From the NCBI GenBank assembly GCA_037102815.1, contig BTPP01000009.1, forward strand, positions 992,001-1,056,000: a stretch of DNA of 64,000 bases. Direction: 5' to 3'. Below the pieces are notes generated by a model. It did no database searches and was not told the origin of the DNA. It saw nothing but the letters and a program-made list of their open reading frames with translations. Position 1 is the first letter of the stretch, and each line of letters begins with the position of its first letter. Both the position numbers and the translations under genes were made by a program. This document shows, piece after piece, positions 46,530 to 61,435 of this stretch. The DNA is from Neurospora intermedia. Lineage: Eukaryota; Ascomycota; Sordariomycetes; Sordariales; Sordariaceae.

Positions 46530-48985
46530 AAAAATAGAGTTTTAAAGTATAAAAAATTAGTTAGGACGGAGAAGCCTCTATTTAGGAGATTGGAAGTTAT
46601 AGAATATATAGGCGTAAGGGAATAGAAATAGATTAGAATAAATATTGTAATATTAATTCTTTTTAAGGGGTAGGGGGTTGGATTAAGCTAGTATTAATAA
46701 GGTTGGTATTATTATTAATAATTATATTAATTAACGAAAAGGTTATTATTATTTGAATTAAATTTTAAATTAGATAGAAGGAATTTTGAAGCGCGGGAAG
46801 TTACTTAGGACGGAAATTTCTACTAAACGTTATAGAACCTATAGGGATAAGAGAATATAGGCGGGTTAGAATAGATATTATAATATTAATTCTTTTTAAA
46901 GGGTGGGGGGTTAGATTAGGCTAATATTAGTAAAGTTAATATTATTATTAATAATTATATAAATTAATAAAAAGGCTATTATTATTTAAATTAAACTTTA
47001 AATTAAATAGAAGGAGTTTCAAAGCGTAGGAAATTACCTAGAACGGAAATTTTTATTAAATATTATAGAATTTATAGGGGTAAGAGGATATAGGCGGGTT
47101 AGGATAGATATTATAATACTAGGGCTTCCTTCTAAGGAGGGTTAAATTAAGTTAATATTAATAAGGTTATTAATAATTATATTAATTAATAAAGAGAATA
47201 AAGGTAAGTTAAAATAGATTTTAAATTAAATAGAAGGAGGTTTAAGGTGTAAAAAGTTACTTAGGATAGAGAAATTTTTATTAGAAATTATAAAACTTAT
47301 AGGGGAAGTAAAAAAATAGAAGTAGATTAAAATAAATATTATAACGTTAGGGCTTTTAATATTAGTAGGTCGGTACCCTAGCCCCGCCGGGTTTATTATT
47401 ATTATCCGAACTTCCCAACTCTAATAATAAAATCGATAGGAATTGTAAGCGTTTTTTTAATATAATTTACTATTTCTGTTTAAGGTTTTAGGGTATTTAT
47501 AGGGGGGATAATTTATTATAATTAAATTTAGATAATAAGTTATAATAGGCTATTTAAGCGTAGGGAGATTAGATTAAATAGTAAAACGCCCGGAATAGTT
47601 TTATTTAGTAACTATTTTTGTAAATTAAAAGTCGAAAGAAATATTTTTATTTTTACAATATAATTTTCTATTTTTATTTAAAGTTTAAGGGAATTGAGGA
47701 GGTATTTAAATAGGCTTCCTATAGTTTCTTTCCTATAGGATTTAAATATTAGGTTATATATTATAGTATCTTTATATTTCTCCCTATTATTCTTTTTTCG
47801 GCCTTAAGCCTTTATTTAGGAGATTGGAGGTTATAGAATATATAAGTGTAAGGGAACGGAGACGGGTTGGAACGGATATTGTAACGTTGGTTTTTTTTGA
47901 GGGGTAGGGGGTTGGAGAGGTTAGTATCGTTATTAATAGTTATATTAATTAACGAAAAGGCTATCGTCGTTTGAATTAGACTTTAAATTAGATAGAAGGA
48001 GTTTTAAGGTATAGGAAGTTACTTAGGATAGAAGCCTTTATTAAATATTATAGAACTTATAGGGGTAAGAGAATATAGGCGGGCTAGGACGGATATTATA
48101 ATAGATACTATAATATTGGAATTACCTTTTAAGGGGTAAGGAGTTAGATTAGGTTAGTATTAGTATTTTAGTTAATATTATCGTTAGTAATTGTATTGGT
48201 TAATAAAGAGGCTATTATCCTTTAAATTAGATTTTAAATCCAATAAAAGTTCGATTATTATATTAGTAGCCCTCCTTCCGGTAATAGATAGTAAATTAAT
48301 TTCTATATTAGAATTGGACATAAATTCTAAATTATTAAAATTAATAGTATTAGTAATAGAATTTCCTATAGTACTTATAGCCGGATTATTACGCTTATAA
48401 TACAGTCTATTAGAGGACGAATTTAAATTCGAATTCGAAGAATTTAAATTCGAATTTAAATTTTAGAGTAAAAGTAGGCTAGAATAGATATTATAACGTT
48501 AGGGCTTCCTTCTAAGGGGAGTTAAATTAGGTTAATATTAGTAAAGTTATTAATAATTATATTAATTAACGAAGAGAATAAAAGTAGAGGTTTAAAGTAT
48601 AGAAAATTATTTAGGATAGAGAATAATAAAGAGAGTGAAGGTAGAGGTCTAAGGCGTAGAAAATTGTTTAGGATAGAGAAACTTTTATTAAAAATTATAA
48701 AACCTATAGGGGGAGTAAGAGAGTAGAAACGGGTTAGGATAGATATTATAATATTAGGGTTTCTTTTTAAAGAGGGTTAAATTAGGTTAATATTAGTAAG
48801 GTTATTAATAATTATATTAATTGACAAGAAGAATAAAGGTGGATTAGAATAGATTTTAAATTAAATAGAAGGAAGTCTAAAGTATAGAAAGTTACTTAGG
48901 ATAGAGAAACTTCTATTAGAAGTTATAAAACTTATAGGAGGAGTAAGAGAATAGAGGCGGGTTAGAATAAATATTATAATATTAG
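46530..48985 (-). repeat. Tandem array TR2, right arm
   Basis: This is the inverted counterpart of 14130-16600, with the same period of about 235 bp and the same internal 1.64 kb duplication (non-array parts near 47345-47790 and 48985-49440). Open frames within it are chance openings in low-complexity, AT-rich repeat units. Confidence 0.82.
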
Positions 48986-49449
48986 GGCTTTTAATATTAA
49001 TAGGTCGGCGCCTTAGCCTTATCGGGTTTATTATTATTATTTAAATTTCCTAATTCTAGTAATAAAATCGACGGGAGTTATAAGTATTTTTTCGATATAA
49101 TTTACTATTTCCGTTTAAGGTTTTAGGGCATTTATAGGGGGGATAGTTTATTATAATTAGATTTAAATAGTAGATTGTAATAGGCTATTTAAATATAGGG
49201 AGATTAAATTAAATAGTAAAACGCTTAGAATAGTTTCATTTAGTAGCTATTTTTATAAATTAAAAATTGAGGGAAATATTTTTATTTTTACAATATAATT
49301 TTCCATTTTTATTTAAAGTTTAAAGGAATTGAAGAGGTATTTAAATAGGCTTTTAATAGTTTCCTCCCTATAGGATTTAGGTATTAGGTTATATATTATA
49401 ATATTTTTATATTTCTCCCTACTATTCTCTTTTCAGTTTTATTAGGTTT

Positions 49450-51410
49450 AATAATTAGGTTTAATTAATTAACGATATACTTACTAATACCGGTTATATT
49501 AAGCCTACTATTGTAATATCCTTTATTTAATATTAATACTAATTGTATTGAACTTTACTATCCAGCTATTGAAATTTATTATTATAAATATAATAAGAGG
49601 GTAGTACTAAGTATATAGCTTTAATATTAGTTATATTAAATTTACTATTGCAGCGTCCTTTATTTAATATTAATATTAGTTATATTGAGTTTTACCCCCC
49701 CTATAGGATTTAAATATTCCTAGACTACGTTTATTAGTAGGTTATTCTTTCTTTCTTTAGGGGGTAGAATATTTTTGAAAATTAGTTAGAAGAATATTAT
49801 TCGGCTATTAAAATTTATTATTACGGATATAATAAGAGGGTAGTATTAAGTATATAGCTCTAATACCGGTTATATTGAACTTACTATTGTAGCGTCCTTC
49901 GTTTAATATTAATACTAGTTGTATTGAATTTTACTATCCGGCTATTGAAACTTATTATTACGGATATAATAAGAGGGTAGTACTAAGTATATAATTCTAA
50001 TACCGGTTGTATTAAGCCTATTATTACGGCGTCCTTCGCTTAATACTAATACTAGTTGTATTGAGCTTTACTATCCGGCTATTGAAATTTGTTATTACGG
50101 ATATAATAAGAGGGTAGTATTAGGTATATAGCTTTAATACCGGTTGTATTGAGCCTATTATTGCGGCGTCCTTCGTTTAATACTAATACCGGTTATATTA
50201 AGCCTTATTCCCCCTATAGGATTTAAACGTTCTTAAACTACGTTTATTAGTAGGTTGTTCTTTTTTTCTTTGGGGGGTAGAATATTTTTAAAAATTAGTT
50301 AGAAGAATACTATCCGGCTATTGAAATTTATTGTTACAGATATAATAAAAGGGTAGTACTAGGTATACAACCCTAATACTAATTATATTAAACCTACTAT
50401 TACGGTATCCTTTATTTAATATTAATACTAGTTATATTGAGTTTTATTATCCAGCTATTGAAATTTACTATTGCGGATATAATAAGAGGGTAGTACTAGG
50501 TATATAGCCCTAATATTAGTTGTATTGAATTTACTATTGCAGTATCCTTCGTTTAATATTAATACCGGTTATATTAAGCCTTACTATCCGGCTATTGAAA
50601 CTTACTATTACGGATATAATAAGAGGGTAGTATTAAGTATATAGCCCTAATACTAATTGTATTAAACCTACTATTGCGGCGTCCTTCGTTTAATATTAAT
50701 ATTAGTTGTATTGAACTTTACTCCCCCTATAGAATTTAAACGTTCTTAAACTATTATAATAATTCGAATAACGAACTTACCTTTAGTAAAGGTAATATAG
50801 AATTATTAAAAGTCGTTTTTATTCTTAATATTACAATAATTCCCGTTAAGGATCCTACTTTTCTTTACGTATCTTTTTTAATTATTAAGACTTTTATTTG
50901 TATAAGATATAATAAGAGGGTAGTATTAAGTATATAGCCCTAATATTAGTTATATTAAACTTATTATTGTAGTGTCCTTCGTCTAATATTAATATTAGTT
51001 ATATTAAACCTTACCCTTCTTATAGGATTTAAATATTTTTAGACTATTATAATAGCCCGAATAACAAATTTACCCTTAGTAAGGGTAATATAGAATTATT
51101 AAAAATCGCCCTTACTCCTAATATTACAATAGTTCCCATTAAAGATCCTACTTCTCCTTACGTATTTTTTTTAATTATTAAGACTTTTATTTATATAGGA
51201 TATAATAAGAGGGTAGTATTAAATATATAGCCCTTATACTAATTATATTAAATTTACTATTGTAGTATCCTTCGTTTAATATTAATACTAATTGTATTGA
51301 ATTTTACTATCCGGTTATTAAAACTTACTATTACAAATATAATAAGAGGGTAGTATTAGGTATATAGCCCTAATATTAATTGTATTAAACCTATTATTAC
51401 ATTAATTTAT
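49450..51410 (-). repeat. Tandem array TR1, right arm
   Basis: This is the inverted counterpart of 11940-13660 with the same units, for example CCGGCTATTGAAA-CTTATTATTACGG repeats near 49935, 50065 and 50595. Coordinate sums shift from about 63336 to about 63115 across it, so it is about 220 bp longer than the left array. This suggests a copy-number change after the duplication. Palindrome half-sites (CCCCCTATAGGATTTAAA) recur near 49687, 50213, 50733 and 51018. Confidence 0.85.
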
Positions 51411-51815
51411 TAATTGGACCGTAGTTTTAGGAAACGTTTTTAGAATAATTTTTTAAAGTATTTTTATTATCCTTAGTACTAAGAGCCAATAGTTTTAAGA
51501 GTTTATCGTTAGTATAAGTATTAATATATATCGACCGGAGTAGAACGATTATATAGCTAATACTATTATTTTAATTAAATTATAGTCCTAGGAAGCGTTT
51601 TTAGAATAATTCTTTAAAGTATTTATATTATTTCTAATACTAAGAGCCGATAGCTTTAAGAGTTTATCGTAGGAAGACGACCTTTTTTTTAGGGGTATTA
51701 TATAACGCTATATTTTACAGTATTTTTTAGTAATAAAGGAATTAGCTTTCTCTTTATTAGAATTAAGTAAATAATCGATAAGGTAGTAATATAATTTATA
51801 TTAATCTTTAATATT

Positions 51816-53456
51816 AAGAGGTACTCCTTTCCTTATTGGAAGTGCCGCTTTTATTATTAGTTTCTTTATATTACCTCTTTATCTTTTTTATATTTATTAG
51901 TATTTCCCTTATCCCTATATATACAGTCTATAAAGTAAATATTAGTTTAGCGATATTTTTTTAATTCTTTTTTATTTTGTCCTATATTTATTATAAAGCG
52001 TTTACTATTTTATTATATTTATTTTAGAAATTAGTATAGACCTCTTTTATTAATTTTTAAAATATTTTAATAGCCTTTGTAGTACTCTCTTCTATATTTA
52101 CTATTCTACTTTAGATTACCTTTTCTACCCTAATTTCTATACTTTGAATAATTTTTTAATAATTCTATTCGAGTAAATCAATTCGATTTAATATATCAGT
52201 AAAATTGGTAGTTATTTATATTGAGAGCCGGATATATATATTATAGAAATTGCGGTTAATAATATTACTATACTTTAATTATTATATTAAAGTTTTTTTA
52301 AGTTAGTAATATCTTCCGAAGGTATTTAGAAGATATATATTGGGGGTAATATATATTAGAAGGTAGTAGTATTATTTGCGATTGTACTAATTTTAATAGA
52401 ATTAGGGGGGGTATTAATATAAAGTAATATTTGACTTTATTATTAGTCTTCTTATTTATTCTATATTGTAATTTTAATTACTATAATTAATTCCTAACGA
52501 AATTAATACGAAGTAGAGCCTTTATATTAATTGGGTTATTACGCAATAGGAAAAAACTATACGTATAGTAATGTAAATCGTAGGTCGGGGTTGTATATAA
52601 TTTTTTCTATCCTAGTATATTATTGAAAATCCCCTATTTATAGTCCTAAGAGAGATTACTATTATTAATTTCGAATATATTAATATAGTAAGGTTATTTC
52701 GGATTTAAGTATAGTATACGAAATATTATTAACCGATTAGTAAAGTGTTAGAGAATATATTTAATAATATAGTTGGTCCAATATTCCCGAAATTTTATTA
52801 AAAGGTATAGTACTAACGCCAGTTTAGTATAGTATATATAATTCGCTATAAATAGATTAAAAATATTCGATTGGAAATATAGTTGTAATATATTATATTT
52901 AGTACTCTTAGTATTGTATTTGGGCAAAATAGTAAAAATAGTTACTTAGACTGAAGGTTAGTAATATTTTAAAATAGTAAATATAAATAGATTATTTATA
53001 GATTTTTAATAGTTTAATTAATAGGGTTGAGAAATATAGTTTTTATATATTAATTAAATATATTTAAGGCGGAATTAGATATTATAGAAGGACGGGGTAA
53101 TATTATTAATTATTATAATTATAAAAGGGAGGTTATTAGGATTAATATTTAGAATATATAAATTTTCTTATAAGTACCTATATTAATATATAATAGTTTT
53201 AAAAGGATATAATAAGGAGATTTTTTTACTTAGCCCTCCTATGGATTAGTATATACCGGATCGAATTATTAATTTCTATTTTATTATAATTCTATTTATA
53301 GAGCCTTTTAAGCCTCCTTCCATTCTTTTTGGGCTTTCTTCCTAAATTTCTTCCTTTTCGAAATATTATTATACCCTTCCTTTAAGCGGGGCTTCTTCTA
53401 CGTTAGCCCTAATATATAATTATTACCTTCGCTATTATTATTATTAAAATTAATAT
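51816..53456 (-). pseudogene. Gene D remnant, uncharacterised coiled-coil protein, right arm
   Basis: This is the inverted copy of 9880-11520. The Lys/Arg/Glu-rich N-terminal segment is visible near 53270-53420 and the charged coiled-coil-like end near 51820-52180 when read on the minus strand. As in the left copy, stops are TAA/TAG and no family can be named. Confidence 0.5.
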
Positions 53457-54335
53457 TACGGTTAATACTAATATAATTAAATAAATTATATATAGGTATT
53501 AGTTGTTCGCTTTGGGTGAATAGGGCTTGTAGCGTTTAGTCTGAAGTAGTTAGGGCGTTTACTAATTGTATAATAGAATTGGCCGGGGGTTAAACGGAAG
53601 TTAATTAAATTTAATTATATAAGTATATTAATTTGGGTTAACTTTATTATATAATAGTTTATATCTTTATTAATATTAGTCGTATTAGTATATTCGGGGT
53701 AACCTCTTTTATAATTCGATTTACTTATAATATTTAATTAATATATAGTTACTTTTATTAAGTCCGATTTATTTATAACGAACCTACCTACTATTATTAT
53801 AGGAAGGATTAAATTGAAAGGATATATAAGGAGAATTGGGTTTAATGTTTAATATACTTATTTATAGTCTTTGGAAGAATTATAATACTTATAGGAGCTT
53901 ATAATAATAATATTAAAAGTAAACCTTTAGGGTAATTTTATTGGTTTCGATTTAAGTCCCTATTCGTTGAATTTTAATTTATTTATAATAAATCTACTAT
54001 TATTATTGTAGAGAGGACTGAGTTAAAAGGATATATAGGGAGAATTGAGTTTAATATTTAATATACCTATTTATAATCCTTAGAAGAATTAGACTTAGGA
54101 CGATAGAGGACTTTCCTATAACTTTAGTCGGGTATACGATTCTTTAGTAGTATAGTATTATAAATCGGATAGATTATAGATAGAAGAGGCGATATTAGAT
54201 TAATATTAAGCGTAGTATAAATGGGTAGAATTAACCTTATTTCTGGAAACTCCTTATAAAGTCGGTCGAGGTTAGGGACGGTTAATACAATTAATATTTA
54301 ATTGGAAAGGATTTAATTAGAAGGGATTTAATTTA

Positions 54336-55198
54336 TTTTATAATTAAAGATAATTATTAAAGCGGCTATAGTAGGTAATATAAATATTAGGCTATATATT
54401 CTAATATATAATACTAATTATTATCTTTATATATTAATATTATAGTTTAATATTATATATATGCAAAGCCCTTTTAATCTATTAGTTAGGAGGGAGTAGG
54501 ATATAAAATTAGTATATAAGTATAAATTATAAGTTAGGTCTATTTACTTCGTACGTTATTAATTCGCTGAATAGAAAAGAATAATAATTTTTAGGGATTA
54601 GAATAATAGAATATAGGTTATTAGTATAAATTTTTACTAACCGAAATATCGTTAGCCCTAATATTATAATTTTATATCCGTTCGTCCGTCGTTATTATAT
54701 AATTATTAGCTACTATTATAATTTAATTATATTAGGCGAAATATAGCGGGAATCAGTTTACTATTAGGTAGCCTTATATAATTAAACGAATTAATAGTAT
54801 AATTACTATAGTAGGTCTATAAATACGCCTAAGGCCTAGCCATCGCTATTTTATATATTTGGATTTAATATTTAAAAATATAAATTAGAGAATACTAGAG
54901 CAAAAAAGTAAAGGTAATTCGAATTTTAATTCGAGGATAAAATTAATATTATATATATAAACGCGGGCGCTACTAAGGAATAAACGAATTTAATACCCTT
55001 TTTATACTATAAATTTATATAGAATTAGTAATATTAAAAGGAAAGTTAGTCCCGGGCCGGAAAATATTTGGTATAAATACTTCTAAATCTTTTCTTTAAA
55101 ATAGTATTATAAACCTCCTTAATATTAACTCCCTCTACGGCTTTTAATATTCGATATTTATTTCGATTATACTTTTATAGTAATATTAAGTCCTAAAC
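54336..55198 (-). pseudogene. Gene C remnant, uncharacterised, right arm
   Basis: This is the inverted counterpart of 8138-9000, located by the constant coordinate sum of matching landmarks (about 63336). It shows the same order of features: palindrome spacer, Gly/Arg-rich start, hydrophobic middle, then the duplicated motif (here AATTGGAAAGGATTTAATT and its neighbour near 54297-54335). No function is recognised. It is useful mainly as the second sequence for a de-RIPped consensus. Confidence 0.4.
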
Positions 55199-55371
55199 CA
55201 ATAATAATTCTAATTAAATCCGATAGAGAGTTAAATTATAGGCGAAGAACTTCGTTTATCGTATAACCTTTATATTCCCTAGGTTCGTAATTAACCGAAT
55301 ATATTTCCTACTATTAAATCCGATAAGGGGCGCCCCCTTATCGGATTTAAACGATATAATATAAATTTTAT

Positions 55372-58300
55372 TATTCGGGAAGAGGGTTTAGTAAATTATT
55401 AATAGTATTAATTACAATAGTAGTATTAGGAGTAGTTGGAGTAGGGCTATAATCCTCCGAATTACTTATTTTAATATTATCATTATTTTTAGAATAATTG
55501 AATAGAATTAGTTCGCTATTAAATAGAGTTTCTATATTTTCAATACTATTTATTATTATATTTTTACTAAGATTGTTACTAGGGGGTAGTAATTTAGATT
55601 GTTTACTATTAAAATAAGTTCTAATATCTTTAATTTAGCTATTTAATTGTAGTTATTTATTATTGGTCTAGGGTTATTTGGATAGTAAAGAAATATTATT
55701 AATCGGCGACTTATACCGTTTCTTAAAAGGTATAAGTAAAATATTTGCTTCTATTATAATTATTTATTTTTAAGTATTAATGTAAGCGATAATTTCCAAT
55801 TTGCCGACTTTATACTCTTTCTAACCTATTTCTTCTATAAATATTTTTTATTAGTTAATTTAAATTGTCAATTCCGATTATAACGATCTAATTAGCGCTT
55901 AGGCTAAATTCTTTAGATAGTAGGTAATTTAAGATTCTAATAGGGATAGCCCTATATTAACGATGCGAAGGATTTTAGTAGTTATTATTTTCTTATCCGT
56001 AATATTATTGAGGTTTATAATTATAGGCCTAATAATAAGAAGAAAGTATATTAAATTTTTATATTTAGGGTTATTTTTAAACTTATTTTAGTTCTCCGTA
56101 TAGTAGGTAATAATATAAGAATATATTACGCCAATTTAGTAAGTACGAATTAATATAAATTTTATAATTATTTGGGGGGGTTCTACGATTTAAGTAAATT
56201 GATTAAAGTTATAATTAAAGAGGATTTTTACGGATTTATAGGTTATAATCGATTTGAGTATTATTAATCTAATATTTTTTTAGAAGGTAAAGGAAGGTTG
56301 TAATATATAAACTTACTAAATTAAAAGTTAGTATAGTGAATTTAAATCCTATAGGGGGGATAATTAATTATTAACCTTTCGAATAATTCTCTCCTTTTAT
56401 TAGTTAGAGATAGTCCTATTAATTTGCGGGAGGTACTATTTAATTATCTTAATTTGTCCGATGTGGTATAAGTGATTTATAAATTATAAAATTATAACAA
56501 TATTCTATATAAATCTTAAGTCAATTTTAATATAATATTATATATAGGTATTAAAATTTACTATATTAATATTAGAGTTTAGAATAAAAATATTAATAGT
56601 AGTATATTAATTATTCTATTCCTTAATAATATTCGTTTACTCTTAGGTATTTTAGTTCGATATAATTACTTTTATTGTAAAGTTTACTTTATAGAGGATT
56701 GAAAAAAATATTTTAATAAAATTAGCCAACGAATTCGAGATTAAATCCGATAAGGGTAATAGAATTTACTTTTATAGGAATTAAATATAAGATAAACGAG
56801 GTAAATATTTATATTTATATTTAAGGTTGGTTAATAATAATAAGGATATATTTATTCTAATAGTACAAATCGAAATATTTTCTAAGAATCTATATCTAGA
56901 ATAGTGATTTTCTATATACTTAAACGAATATTTATATACGGTCGACGGGCGGGAGGATATTAGAATTACAATTAAGGGAGTTATATATATATATTAATCC
57001 GCCGTTGAAATTTAATTTTATTAGGGTATCGACCTTATCAACGCCGAAATTTATAATAATTTTGGTTAGCTTTTTACTCTATAACGCGGCATTGAGGTTT
57101 TGCACGAATATTAATTCCCTATTAAACGCTACCTTAATTTCCTTACGACCAATTATAATATTAAATTAAAGTAGGTCTTAGGTATGTATATTTTGGGCGA
57201 AGAATTGTAGGCCTCATATTAAAACAGGGCTAAGGTTTTTTAGCCGGTCCTCTACGCTAAAGGTTATAATAGTCGCCTCTTCCGGTTATTTTATAATTAA
57301 TATTAAATATTTATTAGTTAGCGTTTAAATTCGGCCGGCGAACTATTTATTATACGCTAAGTATATTTAATATACTTTTATAGGTGGAATTTTTGAAGAT
57401 GGGAAGACTATTTGCCTATTAAGTAATTAGAGAGGAGTATTTATACTTTTTAATAAAAAGAAGACTTATAATTCTCTTATAATAGTATTTATAATACTAA
57501 TAGTAATAGTACTTTTATTAGAAATAAGCTATTGAAACTTAGGGTAGAGTACTTACTATTTATAGCCCTATTCGAATTAGATAGTATAAAGATTATTTAT
57601 AACCTACTTAGAAATATTAGTATTGAAAATATAAAATTCGGGTTTGGCTGCCTTATAAATATTAGTAGTTTTAAACCTCTTAAAGTCGAAGGGTTTATTA
57701 ATAGTAATTAGTAACTATATATTATCCTAAAGTATTATAGTAAAAGCCTTTATATTAATAATATTATTTAGTAGTAGTATTATAGAGTAGAATATTGTTA
57801 ACCGACGGAGGACTTTCCTAATTTACCGTTATACGGCGGTATTTATATTTTTTAGAAATTATACTTCGTTAGCGATAATACGTTCGAAGCGGACGTTTTT
57901 ATATATAGATATATATACTTCGTACTATTTACTAATATAGGAGGTAGATTTGGAATTCTTCCGAATCGACCTTAAATTGTTATTGTAAGTTAATATAGGA
58001 AGATAAAATAGTATTTGTTTAAATCCTATAGAAGGATAGTTACCCCTATAGGATTTAGAATAGATTTTGAATTTACTCTTTATATTTATTTAAGTTATCT
58101 ATTTCATTATTATCCGGTTTATATAAATCTTTATTATCCGTTTCGTTATTATTAGAGTTATATTTATTATTATTACTTATAACTATAGCCTTACCCTTAC
58201 CTTTAGGTTTAGCTTTAGTTTTACCTTTATTTTTAATATTTAGTCTTTGAGAAATATAATTTTTAACCCTTAACCTATTTGGGAAGTCGTTAATATTGTA

Positions 58301-60976
58301 TTATTCTTTATAGGTAATAATCTAACGATAGAAATAAGTGGATATTATAATTAGAATTATTACTCTAGCGGTATTAAATATAGTATAGTACTAGATATAT
58401 TTATTTATTAGTTTATTAAAACGTTTTTAATTTAGCGTCCGTTTACGCCTCGGATTTATTATAGGTACTTAATTGTAAGTACTAAACTATATATAGATAT
58501 TTAAAGTATTATTAAATATTTCGGTTACTTCAATAAATATTTAAGAAATTAATATAATTAGTATAAGAATTAAAATTGGGTATACCTTTATAATTTTACT
58601 TTTGGCTTTTATATACCGAAATTCTATAATATATAATATTATTACGTTTAGGTAGGTTATAATCTTGCCGGTTCCGACCTTATTAGCTAATATTATATAT
58701 TTGAGTAGGTTTTTTTTTAAGTATTAAATTATATACGTATTTAAAGAGATAGATTAGTAGGGAATAATTTAAATCCTATAGGGGAAGAGGTAGGATAGGC
58801 TAGCCCTCTTTATAGGATTTGGAGAAGGAATTTATAATTTACTAATTAATTAGTAGAGTAGAAGGGATTTCCTCCTTTAGGTTTTAGAAAGGTTATTTAT
58901 ATTATTAGTTAAAGTTTAATTTATTTATCCCTCCTTTTTAAAATACTAATATAAAATACTAAATTTATAATATTTAATATTTTTATAATTTTAAAGAGGG
59001 GTAGTAATAGTCTTAATATCGATAGGTCCAATTCTACCCTATAATTTTATAGTATAATAGAGAACTATATAGTTTAAAAGTACCTCCTTAAAAGGATATT
59101 TCCTTTAAATAATATTCGTTATATTATAGCGAGCCCGGAGATTCTTTTCAACTAACTTTTCAGCTTTACCTTCTTAGGAGTTTATTAGAGGGTTATTTAA
59201 TAGAACTATTTCGGTATACTCCCAGGTTTATATATATTTATTTATTATTATTTCAACGAATTCTATATTAAACTATTCGTATATAATAAAATTTTTAATA
59301 TATTAATTAATCTTAAAAATCTTACTTTATATAAATATATTTTTAAAAGGCGTTAGAATCTTTGGAATTTCGAACCGTTTAATTTTTATATTATAGAGGA
59401 GGGTAACGGTAGTTACTAGCGAATTACCGTCTATTTTAGGGATATCCTACCCTTTAAAATTTTTATTAAATTTAATAATTTTAAAATTAAAGTCCTTAAT
59501 AATATTTTTCTTTTTATATAATTATTAGTAAATAGATAAATAAAATTGAAAGTAGGTTAAATTAATTATACATTATTCTAAAATAGGGGCGAATTATAGG
59601 AGTTTGGCGATAGTAATTTCTAATTATTTATTAGAACTATCGCTATTAATAATAAGAATATTATTAATATTGAATAAAATTTCCTTTATAGTTTAGTAGA
59701 TTTCCTTTATTGTATTTTATATTTTACTATTATTAATTTTAATATTATTTTTTATTAAGCCCGCTATATTTTATATATTAAATATAAAAAGCGGGGCCGG
59801 CCTAGTATTATTAGAACTATTAATATTATTAATAGTAAATTTATAGTTCTATTTACGCTATTCGGAAAATTAAGTAAAATATATTATAGCCTTAAACTAA
59901 TCGTCGGCCGAGTATTTTAATTAAGTATTTTTAACTAACGGGTCTATAACTTTTGTAAATTATAGTATACCGCTACCTTTAATATTCGATTAAAATATAT
60001 AAAGGTATATAAATTAAGTAACGAGGGTGGTCGCTTTAAAGTGTATTATATTGTACTTCTACGCCGATTTATCTACTTTCCTAGCGAAATTACTATAGCA
60101 AATAGCTATAGTATAAAAAGGAATATTCTTCACTTCTACGAAGGTTCGGAGGATATATCCATATATTTTATTATTTATTATATAGGGAATAATATTTTTC
60201 TATATTTTTTATAGGTTAACTATAGAATTACCCTACGGTTCTTTTTTAAATTCCTAAAACGTTTTTAAATATCTTAATAAATTGAAAATTAAAGAGACTA
60301 TAATACAGTTAGCGATTATTTAAGGCGGGTTTAAATTATATAGGGGGCGAATAAATATTTAAAGCGAATTTAAATTTTATAGGGGGTAATATATTTCTAT
60401 TCGAATCCCCCTATAGGATTTAAACGAAGGTTGTACTTACAATTGTAATTTAAATATTGAATTAGGGCTTTAATATTTATATACTTTAGGATACCAGTTA
60501 TATAGTTTCCTAAAGGAAGAGTATTATAATTAATCTACTAAATAATTATTTACCCTAGTAATATTATACTTTTACTTTTTTTCTCTATTTACTTCTTTTA
60601 ATATATATTATTTATAAATAGCGTTTTAATTTTAATTCGTTTAAAAATATTATCGCCTTCAACCTACTATATTATATTGAGCCCTTTTATTATATTTTAT
60701 ACCTTTCGGATATTATATACTTTTATATAGGGGGGATAATAATATTTAAATAAAATATTACTAATCTATTCGTCTTTAAGGGTTTTTAATTTTCTATTAC
60801 CTTTTTTATTATTTATAATCTTATACTATTCTAGCGGTAGATAATATAATTATTATAGGGTATTTATATTACATTTATTAAAATAAATATTATTTATTTT
60901 AGGATTTAGGTTATACGCCGGTTTTATAGCGCTAGTCTTTTCCGATATTATTTAAATAAATTAAAAGAATATTTTT
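55372..60976 (-). pseudogene. Gene B remnant: very large SNF2-type helicase, right arm
   Basis: This is the inverted copy of the left-arm helicase gene, with the same exon-intron layout. On the minus strand the P-loop reads VGTGK at about 58664-58678, slightly closer to the family consensus than the left copy. The DEAQ box is damaged to NEV-stop near 57862-57873, and motif VI reads LYHIGQIK near 56452-56475. The Lys/Gly-rich linker lies near 58165-58235. Introns with palindromes are at about 60298-60440, 58717-58842, 57980-58076, 56692-56826 and 56316-56375. The two copies carry different RIP hits, so together they allow much of the ancestral frame to be inferred. Confidence 0.82.
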
Positions 60977-61435
60977 TACTAACCGATAAAGGGGCGGGAG
61001 ATATATTTTACTTTAATTATAATTAGATTTAAATCCGATAGGGGGATAATAAATTACTTTTAATTAAAATTAAACCCGACTTTGGTAAGGATAATCCGGC
61101 GAATTAGATTTAAATTCGATAGGGGGGAGTTATAATAAATTGTAAAATTGAATATAAATCCTATAAGAGCGTAAGAACGATTTGTAAAATTGAATTTAAA
61201 TCCGACGGGGGTAAAAGAAGGTATAATTGGTTTATAAAAAGAAGGAAGGATAAATTGATTTTAGAAAAATAGGGGTTCTTATACCCTAAGAGTATATACT
61301 TTTAAATTTAGGGTAGGTTTTAAAATTCTTATTTAAATTTAGAGTAGGTCTTAAAATTCTTATTTAATTATATTATCTTTTATTTACCTTTATAAAATTT
61401 AAACGAAAGTATAATAAACTTCGCTTAAATATTCG

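Noticed and set aside
48191-48400. A 69-codon plus-strand frame rich in Leu and Ile.
   Set aside because: It is the complement of the TR2-associated segment in the left arm and is not conserved as a frame between the arms.
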